61,134 nt of DNA. Origin: Paenibacillus tengchongensis. Lineage in GTDB: Bacteria > Bacillota > Bacilli > Paenibacillales > Paenibacillaceae. The stretch spans positions 1-61,134 of the forward strand of contig NZ_WACP01000023.1 of NCBI RefSeq assembly GCF_008973665.1, given 5' to 3'. The stretch's first letter is position 1. The number at the start of each line of letters is the position of its first letter. A model generated the notes under the pieces. The model searched no databases, was not told the origin of the DNA, and saw nothing but the letters and a program-made list of their open reading frames with translations. Below are positions 51,189 through 59,392 of this stretch, one piece after another. Position numbers and translations under genes: made by a program.

Positions 51189-52127
51189 ATGGCTAAAGTC
51201 GTCAACAGTGTAACAGATTTGATCGGTGGCACACCGCTCGTTCGTCTCAACCGGATTGTTCCGGAAGGTTCGGCTGAAATTTTCGTGAAGCTGGAATACC
51301 AGAACCCGGGCTCCAGCGTAAAGGACCGTATCGCCCTCAGCATTGTGGAAGAGGCGGAGAAGGAAGGTCTGCTGAAGACGGGCGGAACGATTGTGGAAGC
51401 GACCAGCGGCAACACCGGTATCGGTCTGGCACTTGTGGCTGCAGCCAAGGGCTACAAAGCCATCATCGTTATGCCTGAAACCATGAGCCTTGAGCGCCGT
51501 AACCTGCTGCGTGCCTACGGCGCAGAGCTGGTTCTGACTCCGGGATCGGAAGGCATGAACGGTGCGGTTAAGAAGGCTGAGCAAATCCTCAGCGAGAACC
51601 CTGAATACTTCCTGGCCGATCAATTCAAGAATAAGGCCAACCTGAAAATCCACCGTGAAACTACAGGTCCGGAAATTGTGGAAGCTATTGAGTCCATCGG
51701 CGGACAGCTGGATGCATTTGTAGCCGGTATCGGCACAGGCGGTACTATTTCCGGTGCCGGTGAAGTATTGAAGGAGAAATATCCTGACATTAAGGTATAC
51801 GCGGTAGAACCTGCGGCTTCGCCAATTCTGGCTGGAGGCAAGCCGGGTCCGCACAAAATCCAGGGCATTGGCGCCAACTTCGTTCCGGAAATCCTGAACC
51901 AGAACATCTATGATGAAATTATTCACGTGGAGAACGACGAAGCGTTCGAAACCGCGCGCCGTGTAGCCAAGGAAGAAGGCGTATTGTCCGGTATTTCCTC
52001 CGGTGCGGCTATCTTCGCAGCGCTGAAAGTAGCCAAAGAGCTTGGCGCAGGCAAACGTGTGGTTGCCGTGATTCCAAGTAACGGCGAACGTTACCTCAGC
52101 ACACCGCTGTACAATTTTGAAGCTTAA
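51189..52127 (+). CDS. cysK: cysteine synthase A
   Basis: A 312-residue PLP enzyme making cysteine from O-acetylserine and sulfide. The PLP lysine is residue 45 in NPGSSVKDRIA; the substrate loop EATSGNTGIGLALVAA is at about 70-85, the phosphate loop GIGTGGTISGAG at about 180, and SGISSGAA near 270. ATG at 51189 follows GGGAGG; the TTG two codons upstream is in frame but too close to that site. It has its own promoter and terminator. Confidence 0.96.
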   Translation: MAKVVNSVTDLIGGTPLVRLNRIVPEGSAEIFVKLEYQNPGSSVKDRIALSIVEEAEKEGLLKTGGTIVEATSGNTGIGLALVAAAKGYKAIIVMPETMSLERRNLLRAYGAELVLTPGSEGMNGAVKKAEQILSENPEYFLADQFKNKANLKIHRETTGPEIVEAIESIGGQLDAFVAGIGTGGTISGAGEVLKEKYPDIKVYAVEPAASPILAGGKPGPHKIQGIGANFVPEILNQNIYDEIIHVENDEAFETARRVAKEEGVLSGISSGAAIFAALKVAKELGAGKRVVAVIPSNGERYLSTPLYNFEA

Positions 52128-52155
52128 TTGTCGGGATAAGAACCGGCATTGACCC

Positions 52156-52195
52156 GAGCCCCCGGCCCTTAATTCTAAGGACCGGGGGCTCTTTT
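52156..52195 (+). terminator. terminator after cysK
   Basis: GAGCCCCCGG-c-CCTT pairs with AAGG-a-CCGGGGGCTC, followed by TTTT. Confidence 0.92.
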
Positions 52196-52227
52196 ACTGA
52201 TTATGGGGTAGGGCTGTAAATAGAGGC

Positions 52228-52257
52228 TTTCCAAGTCGGCATAAAGTAAAGTATACT
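52228..52257 (+). promoter_or_regulatory. candidate promoter of the pab-fol operon
   Basis: TTTCCA (52228-52233), 18 bases, TATACT (52252-52257), about 78 bases before pabB. No T-box or trp-type attenuator is seen between it and the gene. Confidence 0.45.
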
Positions 52258-52335
52258 GACAGGCAATACGGTGGATGGAGCATTCGGTTATTCAGCCGCC
52301 GGGAGTCTGAAGCAAGCGAATTTGGGAGGACGGCC

Positions 52336-53955
52336 TTGAACGTGGAAATCATAACGGGACAGCAGGAGTGGTACAACTGGGCGGAGGAAGAATGGGACCT
52401 TCTCCCCTTCGTAGTGAAGACAAGCCAGGCAGGCGGACTGCCTGCCTCCTGGGCTGAGGCCTGGAAATCCGCCTCTCCTTATTCCCTTCTGCTGGAGAGC
52501 GGCAAGGGCGGGAGATACACCTATTTGGGTCTTAACCCGGTGTCTGTCTTAAAAGGAAAGGCGGAGCATGCGAAGATTATCAACATTGGAGACCACCATG
52601 CGGACCCTGGTGCAGTCTCGGGTTCTGATTCCGTACAGCAGGGAAGCCCGCTGGAGACGCTGCGCAACTGGATGGAAGGCTTTCGCGCGCCGCGGCTGCA
52701 GCGGGAAGGACTGCCGCCGTTTACCGGGGGCTGTGCTGGCTTCCTGGCCTATGACGCCGTCCGGACGCTTGAGCAGCTGCCGGCAATAGCCGCAGACCAT
52801 CCCGGCTTTCCGGATTACCTCTTTATGAGGTTTGATGAGCTATGGATTTATGATCACCTGGAGGACGATCTATATTGCGCAGTGCATGTGCACCTGCCGC
52901 TCGAGCAGAAGAAGAAAGAGCCTGCGGCAGTAGGGCTGGAGAAGGTTTACTACGAGACAGCGGCAAGAGCGGAGGAAATGCTGGCCTTGTGGAACAGTAT
53001 CATCTCCGCCCCTCCTGATGATGAGCAGGAGACGGAAACGGCGGCGATCCTCACAGCGGCTGCCGAATCAAGCGGCGAGTGGCCGGGCATGTTCTCGGCG
53101 TTTACGCCGGAGAAGTTCCAGCAGGCAGTGCGGGACGTCCAGGAATATATCCGGCAAGGCGATGTGTTCCAGGTTAACCTGTCACTGCGCCAGGAGGCGC
53201 CGCTGCGCTCGGCGCCCGAAGAGGTATACGAGTGGTTGCGGCGGCTCAACCCCTCGCCGTACATGGGCCTCCTGCGCTCGCCCGGCTTCGCGCTGGCCAG
53301 CGGCTCGCCGGAGCTGCTGGTCAAGCTGCACGGGCAGCGCATCAGCGCACGCCCTATCGCCGGCACCCGGCGCCGGGGCCATACTCCCGCGGAGGATGCC
53401 GCCATGGAGGCGGAGCTGCGCGGGAGCGAGAAAGAGACGGCCGAGCATATCATGCTCGTCGATCTGGAGCGCAACGACATCGGCCGTGTCGCCGCCTATG
53501 GAACGGTCAGCGTGCCCGAGCTGCTGACCGTCGAGCGATACTCGCATGTCATGCATCTCGTATCGCAGGTGGAGGGCATCATCGCCCCGGGGAAGGATGT
53601 CTACGATGTCATGGCCGCCTTGTTCCCCGGCGGCACCATTACAGGAGCGCCCAAGGTACGGACGATGGAAATTATTGAAGAGCTGGAGCCGGTGCGGCGC
53701 GGGCCCTATACAGGCTCGCTTGGCTGGATTGACTATGGCGGCGATATGGAATTAAATATTATTATACGAACGCTGGCTGTGCAGGACGGAATGGGGTATA
53801 TTCAGACGGGAGCGGGCATCGTGATCGATTCCGATCCGTACCGAGAGTACCGTGAATGCCATAATAAAGCCAAAGCGGTGGTGAAGGCGGTGCTCTGCAG
53901 TGAACTGCAGCATTCGCATAAGCGACGGCATGGCGAGGGAGGAGCAAGCATATGA
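52336..53955 (+). CDS. pabB: aminodeoxychorismate synthase component I
   Basis: A 539-residue chorismate-binding enzyme that, with PabA, makes 4-amino-4-deoxychorismate for folate. The C-terminal chorismate domain shows YIRQGDVFQVNLSLRQEA, ARPIAGTRRRG, HIMLVDLERNDIGRVA, and FPGGTITGAPKVRTMEII. The N-terminal part has SPYSLLLESGKGGRYTYLG. Sequence alone hardly separates it from TrpE, but the pabA-pabC-folP neighbours point to folate. At 539 residues it is longer than B. subtilis PabB (470), partly from a Glu-rich insert at about 195-255. The start is TTG at 52336 behind GGGAGGA. It overlaps pabA. Confidence 0.9.
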   Translation: MNVEIITGQQEWYNWAEEEWDLLPFVVKTSQAGGLPASWAEAWKSASPYSLLLESGKGGRYTYLGLNPVSVLKGKAEHAKIINIGDHHADPGAVSGSDSVQQGSPLETLRNWMEGFRAPRLQREGLPPFTGGCAGFLAYDAVRTLEQLPAIAADHPGFPDYLFMRFDELWIYDHLEDDLYCAVHVHLPLEQKKKEPAAVGLEKVYYETAARAEEMLALWNSIISAPPDDEQETETAAILTAAAESSGEWPGMFSAFTPEKFQQAVRDVQEYIRQGDVFQVNLSLRQEAPLRSAPEEVYEWLRRLNPSPYMGLLRSPGFALASGSPELLVKLHGQRISARPIAGTRRRGHTPAEDAAMEAELRGSEKETAEHIMLVDLERNDIGRVAAYGTVSVPELLTVERYSHVMHLVSQVEGIIAPGKDVYDVMAALFPGGTITGAPKVRTMEIIEELEPVRRGPYTGSLGWIDYGGDMELNIIIRTLAVQDGMGYIQTGAGIVIDSDPYREYRECHNKAKAVVKAVLCSELQHSHKRRHGEGGASI

Positions 53956-54533
53956 TCCTGGTCATCGATAATTATGATTCCTTTACGTACAACCTGGTGC
54001 AATACCTGGGGGAGCTGGGGGAGGAAGTGAAGGTATTCCGCAACGATGAGATCACCATTGCTGAGATTGAAGCGCTGGCTCCCGATCATATTCTGATCTC
54101 GCCCGGGCCATGTACCCCGAATGAGGCGGGCATCAGCCTGGAGCTGCTGCAGCATTTTAAAGGCGTCATTCCAATCTTTGGCGTATGCCTGGGTCATCAG
54201 GCGATCGGACAGGCTTTTGGCGGCAAAGTGATCCGCGCGGAGCGGCTGATGCATGGCAAGACATCGCCGATCCATCATCATGGTACATCCGTATTTGCAG
54301 GTCTCGAATCGCCGTTTACCGCCACCCGGTATCATTCGTTAATTGTGGAGCGGGAGACACTGCCCGACTGTCTGGAGATTACTGCGGAGACGGCAGAAGG
54401 CGAGATTATGGGCTTGCGTCACAAGGAATATCCGATTGAGGGCGTCCAGTTCCATCCGGAGTCGATTATTACTGATTACGGCCATCAGATGCTGCGTAAT
54501 TTTCTGAAACGGAGAGCCGGAGAACCGGCATGA
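53952..54533 (+). CDS. pabA: glutamine amidotransferase (PabA/TrpG)
   Basis: A 193-residue class I amidotransferase that gives ammonia to PabB, and in B. subtilis also to TrpE. VIDNYDSFTYNLVQYLGELG opens the protein, the nucleophile is Cys79 in FGVCLGHQAIGQAFGG, and the His-Glu pair is in GVQFHPESI near 170. ATG overlaps the pabB stop by four bases, and its own end overlaps pabC by four. Confidence 0.95.
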   Translation: MILVIDNYDSFTYNLVQYLGELGEEVKVFRNDEITIAEIEALAPDHILISPGPCTPNEAGISLELLQHFKGVIPIFGVCLGHQAIGQAFGGKVIRAERLMHGKTSPIHHHGTSVFAGLESPFTATRYHSLIVERETLPDCLEITAETAEGEIMGLRHKEYPIEGVQFHPESIITDYGHQMLRNFLKRRAGEPA

Positions 54534-55411
54534 AGTATATCGGTTTGAACCATCAAGTCATTGAGGCCAGCAATGCCGTGGTTTCCGTTCTGGATCACGG
54601 CTTTTTGTACGGCATGGGCCTGTTTGAGACCTTCCGTACTTATGGGGGAGAGCCCTTTTTGCTGGACCGCCATCTGGCCCGGCTGGAAGACGGCTGCCGG
54701 CAGCTGGGGATTCCCTTTGAACAGGCGGAAGCTCCGCTGAGAGAATGGATTATTAGGGTTATGGAGCAGAATGAATTGAGGGAAGCCTATATCCGTTACA
54801 CTGTGACAGCAGGTGAGGATATTTTGGGCCTGCCGGCAGGTGACTATGCGAAGCCGAATCATCTGCTTTATATTAAAGCGCTGCCCCCCTTATCCGGTGA
54901 GTTATATACTCTGGGTAAAGGATTACAGCTGCTGAAGCTGCCGCGAAATACACCGGAGGGTCCGGTGCGGCTGAAATCGCTCCATTATATGAACAATATC
55001 TTGGCGAAGCGCGAGCTTGCTGCCTACCCTTCGGCCCGCCGCGGAGCGGAAGGGCTTATGCTGAACGGAGAGGGCTATGTGGCCGAGGGAATTGTCAGCA
55101 ATGTTTTTTTTGTTGCCGGGGATTTATTATGCACACCTGCTATCGCTACGGGCATTCTTCCGGGCATTACCCGGGAAATGGTGCTGGAGCTGGCTTTAGA
55201 GGCCGGGCTACAGACAGCTGAGGGACTATACCGCTGGGAGAACCTTCTGGCTGCCGATGAGATATTCATCACCAACTCGGTACAGGAGCTCGTGCCGATA
55301 ACCAGCCTGTGGCAGGAGGACCGGGAAACAGCTGTCCGCGGCGGACGGTGCGGAAGCCTGACCGCAAGATTGCTTGAACTATATCGTGAGAGGACGGAGA
55401 AGGCGAGATGA
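54530..55411 (+). CDS. pabC: 4-amino-4-deoxychorismate lyase
   Basis: A 293-residue fold-type IV PLP enzyme that splits aminodeoxychorismate to p-aminobenzoate and pyruvate. VLDHGFLYGMGLFETFRTYGG at about 22-42 and RLKSLHYMNNILAKREL (about 147-163, with the PLP Lys at SLxYxNN context) are typical; EGIVSNVFFVAG and TGILPGITREMVLELA follow. Coupled by four-base overlaps at both ends. Confidence 0.93.
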   Translation: MKYIGLNHQVIEASNAVVSVLDHGFLYGMGLFETFRTYGGEPFLLDRHLARLEDGCRQLGIPFEQAEAPLREWIIRVMEQNELREAYIRYTVTAGEDILGLPAGDYAKPNHLLYIKALPPLSGELYTLGKGLQLLKLPRNTPEGPVRLKSLHYMNNILAKRELAAYPSARRGAEGLMLNGEGYVAEGIVSNVFFVAGDLLCTPAIATGILPGITREMVLELALEAGLQTAEGLYRWENLLAADEIFITNSVQELVPITSLWQEDRETAVRGGRCGSLTARLLELYRERTEKAR

Positions 55412-56265
55412 GACCGGTACTATACAAACGCAGCTACCGCTGCGGTGAGACAGACCTCGTTCTGGGTGAACGTACTTTGATCATGGGCATTCTGAATGTC
55501 ACGCCCGATTCCTTTTCCGATGGCGGAATGTGGAATGAGCGGGAGCGGGCTGTCGAGCACGCGCTGCAGATGGCAGCTGAAGGCGCCGATATCATCGATA
55601 TCGGCGGAGAATCGACCCGTCCCGGCCATGAGCCGGTAAGCGTAGAGGAAGAACTGGAGCGTGTGCTGCCGGTAATCGAGAGCATTCACCGGGCGGCTCC
55701 GCATTTGCCGCTGTCCATTGATACTTATAAGGCTGAGGTGGCCCGGCAGACGCTTCAGGCCGGAGCGCATATCATTAATGATATTTGGGGCGGCAAAGCC
55801 GATCCGGAGATGGCCGCTGTAGCCGCGGCTGCGGAGTGTCCGTTTATTGTGATGCACAACCGGCATGACCGCAATTATGCCGATCTTGCTTCCGATATGA
55901 CCGCCGATCTGCTGGAGAGCATTAACCTGGCGTTGACGGCTGGCGTTAGCCACGAGAACATCATCCTCGATCCCGGCATTGGCTTTGCCAAGGACTATAC
56001 AGAGAATTTACAGGCCATGATGCTGCTGGACAAGCTGGCCGGACTGGGTTATCCGGTACTGCTCGCCACCTCGCGCAAGAAATTCATCCGCACCGCACTT
56101 GACCTTCCGGCTGACGACGTCGTGGAGGGAACAGCAGCTACCGTTGCCTTCGGCATCGCCCAGGGCTGTCAGATCGTGCGGGTGCATGATGTGGCAACGA
56201 TTAAACGCACCGTGCAAATGTGCGATGCCATGCTGTATGCAAGCGCTCCGCTGTTGTACGGATAA
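55408..56265 (+). CDS. folP: dihydropteroate synthase
   Basis: A 285-residue TIM-barrel enzyme, the target of sulfonamides, joining p-aminobenzoate to the pterin. LIMGILNVTPDSFSDGGMW at about 26-44, IDIGGESTRPGHEPV (about 68-82), SIDTYKAEVARQTL, and the C-terminal TSRKKFIR plus VRVHDVATIKRT are the family motifs. ATG overlaps the pabC stop. Confidence 0.96.
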   Translation: MRPVLYKRSYRCGETDLVLGERTLIMGILNVTPDSFSDGGMWNERERAVEHALQMAAEGADIIDIGGESTRPGHEPVSVEEELERVLPVIESIHRAAPHLPLSIDTYKAEVARQTLQAGAHIINDIWGGKADPEMAAVAAAAECPFIVMHNRHDRNYADLASDMTADLLESINLALTAGVSHENIILDPGIGFAKDYTENLQAMMLLDKLAGLGYPVLLATSRKKFIRTALDLPADDVVEGTAATVAFGIAQGCQIVRVHDVATIKRTVQMCDAMLYASAPLLYG

Positions 56266-56313
56266 TTCCTTCTGAGAATCAAGACAGACCAATGAAAAGG
56301 CGGTTGACCCTGA

Positions 56314-56676
56314 ATGGATAAAATGACGCTGCACCGCATGGAATACTACGGATATCACGGCGTGTTTGAAGAAGAGCGCAAGCTGGGACAGCGCTTCTAC
56401 GTGGATCTGGAACTGGAGCTGGATTTGTCGTCTGCAGGAATAAACGACGATCTGGAACAGACGGTAAATTACGCCGAAGTGCATGGTTTGGTTAAAAACA
56501 TCGTAGAAAAGACATCGTTTAAGCTGATTGAAGCTTTGGCTGAACATATTGCATCTGCGGTACTGGACACTTATACTATTATCAATGCTGCAACCGTCAA
56601 ACTGACCAAGCCGCATCCGCCGTTCGACGTCCACTTTCAAGGAGTAACCGTGGAATTGCGCAGAACGAGAAAGTGA
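56314..56676 (+). CDS. folB: dihydroneopterin aldolase
   Basis: A 120-residue aldolase of folate synthesis. It opens MDKMTLHRMEYYGYHGVFEEER, where YGYHGVFEEE includes the conserved Glu, and continues LGQRFYVDLELELDL, TVNYAEVH and SFKLIEALAEHIA with the catalytic lysine near residue 98. ATG at 56314 follows AAGGCGG, 48 bases after folP. Confidence 0.94.
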   Translation: MDKMTLHRMEYYGYHGVFEEERKLGQRFYVDLELELDLSSAGINDDLEQTVNYAEVHGLVKNIVEKTSFKLIEALAEHIASAVLDTYTIINAATVKLTKPHPPFDVHFQGVTVELRRTRK

Positions 56677-56685
56677 GACAGAGTC

Positions 56686-57207
56686 ATGAACACACATTCC
56701 ACCTCTGAAGCATCAGAGGCTTATATTGCTTTAGGGGCTAATTTGGGAAACCGTGAAGAAACTCTTAAAGAGGCCTTGCACCGGCTGGATCAACGGGAAG
56801 GCATTGACATCCTTCGTTGTTCCAATATTTATGAAACAGAGCCTGTCGGTTACCTCGATCAGCCGCAGTTTCTGAACATGGCAGCAGCATTGAGGACTAC
56901 CCTTGAACCGGAGGCGCTGCTGCAAGTGATGCTTGAGATCGAGGCACAGCTTGGCCGGGTCCGGGATATCCGCTATGGTCCGCGCACCGTGGATCTCGAT
57001 TTGCTCTGGTATGAGGGATACAGCAGTGATAACCCGGAGCTGACCTTGCCGCATCCTCGGATGAGAGAGCGGGCGTTTGTGCTGTTTCCGCTCCAAGAGG
57101 TGGTATCGCCAGAACTGGAGATTTCCGGATTCCGTGAATGGGTTGCGGCTGCCGTGGAAGACGTAGACGGAAAGGAAGGAATCCGCTTGTGGACACCAAA
57201 CGAATAG
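56686..57207 (+). CDS. folK: 6-hydroxymethyl-7,8-dihydropterin pyrophosphokinase
   Basis: A 173-residue HPPK, which activates the pterin for FolP. AYIALGANLGNREETLKEAL (about 12-31), YETEPVGYLDQPQFLNMA, and the signature RDIRYGPRTVDLDLLWYEG (about 88-106) are present, with LPHPRMRERAFVLFPL after. Its 3' end overlaps yazB by 19 bases. Confidence 0.95.
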   Translation: MNTHSTSEASEAYIALGANLGNREETLKEALHRLDQREGIDILRCSNIYETEPVGYLDQPQFLNMAAALRTTLEPEALLQVMLEIEAQLGRVRDIRYGPRTVDLDLLWYEGYSSDNPELTLPHPRMRERAFVLFPLQEVVSPELEISGFREWVAAAVEDVDGKEGIRLWTPNE

Positions 57208-57398
57208 GGCTGAGGGTCCGGGCCTTTCGTAAGCTGAAGGGCTACACACAACAGGAATTAGCGGATTATGTCGGAATCTCCCTGGCCGTGCTTGGGGCGG
57301 TAGAGAGGGGAAACCGACACTTAGAAGGTAAAATTTTAAATAAAATTGCAGATGTTCTGGAGATTTCGGCCGCTGAACTGACCGATATTTCTGAATAG
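57189..57398 (+). CDS. yazB: small XRE-family DNA-binding protein YazB
   Basis: A 69-residue protein that is essentially one helix-turn-helix: RVRAFRKLKGYTQQELADYV, then SLAVLGAVERGNRHLEG and LNKIADVLEISAAEL. GTG at 57189 follows AAGGAAGGA and overlaps the folK end; the open frame back to 57138 lies inside folK. B. subtilis has yazB at the same point between folK and dusB. Its target is unknown; autoregulation or control of the folate operon is possible. Confidence 0.88.
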   Translation: MDTKRIGLRVRAFRKLKGYTQQELADYVGISLAVLGAVERGNRHLEGKILNKIADVLEISAAELTDISE

Positions 57399-57439
57399 CT
57401 TCTTCGAGGTCAAATTTAGTGAAAGATTGGAGTGGCAGC

Positions 57440-58453
57440 ATGCTGAAGATCGGCGATATTGAAATGAAGAATCAGGTTGTGCTCGCGCCGATGGCCGGCG
57501 TATGCAATCCTGCGTTCCGCCTGATCGCCAAAGAGTTCGGTACGGGACTGGTCTGCGCGGAAATGGTCAGCGACAAGGCGATTCTGCACGGCAATACCCG
57601 TACGCGGGAGATGCTGTTTGTAGATGAGCGGGAGAAGCCGCTTAGCCTGCAGATTTTCGGAGGCAACCGGGAGTCGCTGGTGGAAGCAGCCAAAGTAGTG
57701 GATAAAGAGACGAACGCCGATATTATCGATATTAACATGGGCTGTCCTGTGCCGAAAGTGACAAAATGCGATGCCGGCGCCCGCTGGCTGCTAGACCCCG
57801 AGAAGATCTATGAAATGGTATCTTCTGTTGTCGATGCCGTGGAGAAGCCCGTTACCGTAAAAATGCGGATCGGCTGGGACAGCGAGCATATTTTTGTCGA
57901 AGAGAATGCCCGTGCGGTTGAGCGTGCCGGCGGCAAGGCGGTAAGCGTGCATGGCCGTACCCGGGAGCAGCTATACACCGGTCATGCCGACTGGAAGTAT
58001 ATCAAGATGGCCAAGGAGGCTGTTTCGATTCCTGTAATCGGCAACGGCGATGTCATTACTCCAGAGGATGCCCGGGCCATGCTGGACCAAACCGGCTGCG
58101 ACGGGGTTATGATCGGTCGCGGTGCACTTGGCAACCCGTGGATGCTCTACCGTACGGTGCAATATTTGAGCACAGGTAAGCTGATGCCTGAACCGGGAGC
58201 AGCCGAGAAGATTCAGGTCGCCATTTTGCATATGGACCGCTTGATTGCCCTTAGAGGAGAGTCGGTGGCCGTCCGTGAAATGCGTAAGCACATGGCATGG
58301 TACTTGAAGGGGCTTAAAGGTGCGGCACGCGTGAAGGATGTCATCATGGAAGAAACCAAGCGCGATGGTATGGTGCGATTGTTGGAGGATTTTGTCGTTC
58401 AGTGCCAATACGAAGAGGAAGAAGAAGCAAGCACGCCGCTCTCGGCGGTGTAA
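57440..58453 (+). CDS. dusB: tRNA-dihydrouridine synthase
   Basis: A 337-residue FMN enzyme reducing uridines in tRNA. VVLAPMAGVCNPAFRLIAKE near the start, QIFGGNRESL, IIDINMGCPVPKVTKCDAG (catalytic Cys, about 92-110), VHGRTREQLYTGHADW and IGRGALGNPW are typical. The start is ATG at 57440 after GGAGTGG, matching the family; GTG 57419 is in frame but poorer. Confidence 0.94.
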   Translation: MLKIGDIEMKNQVVLAPMAGVCNPAFRLIAKEFGTGLVCAEMVSDKAILHGNTRTREMLFVDEREKPLSLQIFGGNRESLVEAAKVVDKETNADIIDINMGCPVPKVTKCDAGARWLLDPEKIYEMVSSVVDAVEKPVTVKMRIGWDSEHIFVEENARAVERAGGKAVSVHGRTREQLYTGHADWKYIKMAKEAVSIPVIGNGDVITPEDARAMLDQTGCDGVMIGRGALGNPWMLYRTVQYLSTGKLMPEPGAAEKIQVAILHMDRLIALRGESVAVREMRKHMAWYLKGLKGAARVKDVIMEETKRDGMVRLLEDFVVQCQYEEEEEASTPLSAV

Positions 58454-58468
58454 GGCTTTAGATATGAC

Positions 58469-58508
58469 AAAAAAGGACGGGTGCGCACTGCCGCAACCGT
58501 CCTTTTTT
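58469..58508 (+). terminator. terminator after dusB
   Basis: AAAAAAGGACGG pairs perfectly with CCGTCCTTTTTT. It has A and T runs on both sides. Between here and the greA promoter no gene is seen. Confidence 0.92.
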
Positions 58509-58603
58509 ACCCTCTTGATGACAAATCATAAACGCCGAATCATACATTTTCTCGTTCGTTTTCTCAAAGGGAGGCCCTTATGGACGCTGTTTCCTGAGCA
58601 TCA

Positions 58604-58632
58604 TTGACATTTTGTAGCGGTTCCAATATAAT
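58604..58632 (+). promoter_or_regulatory. greA sigma-A promoter
   Basis: TTGACA (58604-58609), 17 bases, TATAAT (58627-58632): full consensus at both hexamers and spacing. It is about 120 bases before the greA ATG. Confidence 0.9.
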
Positions 58633-58753
58633 TTTTCAGTATAAAATCAGCGTTACGATAAGCATCACTGCAGCCAGGAGGGTTCTGATCCCTCCAGATT
58701 CGCATATAGTATGGTGTTTTTAATAAATGTAAACGACAGGAGAATCGGTTGAG

Positions 58754-59233
58754 ATGAGCGATAAAGAAGTCATCCTTACGCCGGACGGACTTAAGCGTCT
58801 GGAAGAAGAACTGGAGAATCTTAAATCCGTTAAGCGCCGTGAAGTGGCTGAGCGGATTAAGGTGGCTATCGGTTACGGAGATATCAGCGAGAACTCGGAA
58901 TATGAGGACGCGAAGAACGAGCAGGCTTTTATCGAGGGACGTATCATCACCCTGGAGAAGATGCTCCGCAATGCCCGCATCATTAACAGCGACGAAATTG
59001 TGACAGATGTGGTCAGCATTGGGGTAACCGTGAAAGTGGAAGATTTGGAGTTCGGCGATATTATGGAATATACCATCGTCGGTACCGCTGAATCTGATCC
59101 GCTGAACAATAAAATTTCCAATGAAAGCCCGGTTGGCAGAGCAATCATCGGTAAAAAAGTAGGCACCGTCGTTGACGTAAGTGTCCCTGCAGGCGTTATT
59201 CAATATAAAATCTTAGATATCACCATGAAATAA
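58754..59233 (+). CDS. greA: transcription elongation factor GreA
   Basis: A 159-residue factor that rescues backtracked RNA polymerase by promoting transcript cleavage. The N-terminal coiled coil (LTPDGLKRLEEELENLKSVKRREVAERIK) carries the acidic tip GDISENSEYEDAKNEQAF at about 37-54. The C-terminal FKBP-like domain ends SPVGRAIIGKKVGTVVDVSVPAG. It has its own promoter and terminator. It is usually not in this cluster in B. subtilis, where dusB is close to lysS. Confidence 0.96.
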   Translation: MSDKEVILTPDGLKRLEEELENLKSVKRREVAERIKVAIGYGDISENSEYEDAKNEQAFIEGRIITLEKMLRNARIINSDEIVTDVVSIGVTVKVEDLEFGDIMEYTIVGTAESDPLNNKISNESPVGRAIIGKKVGTVVDVSVPAGVIQYKILDITMK

Positions 59234-59252
59234 ATCCGGAGAAGGAAATCCC

Positions 59253-59279
59253 AAAAGCTTCCCTTAGGAAGCTTTTTTT
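59253..59279 (+). terminator. terminator after greA
   Basis: AAAAGCTTCC pairs perfectly with GGAAGCTTTT with a 4-base loop, followed by TTT. Confidence 0.92.
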
Positions 59280-59392
59280 CGGAATTCGGAAGCGATATAC
59301 CACAGAAAGGAACGGACTGCCCTTGTCTATAAAGGCGGAGCCGTTTCTTCTTGTGTATATGCGTAAGGATGGATTAAGAGAGGATGGAAGAA

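Noticed and set aside
58580..58597. Five-codon mini-ORF (MDAVS) behind AAAGGGAGG
   Set aside because: It lies upstream of the consensus greA promoter, so it is not in the greA message, and no promoter serves it.
59280..59392. T-box or other leader before lysS, and also before cysK and pabB
   Set aside because: No T-box sequence (TGGNACCGCG type) or specifier loop is present in any of the three leaders.
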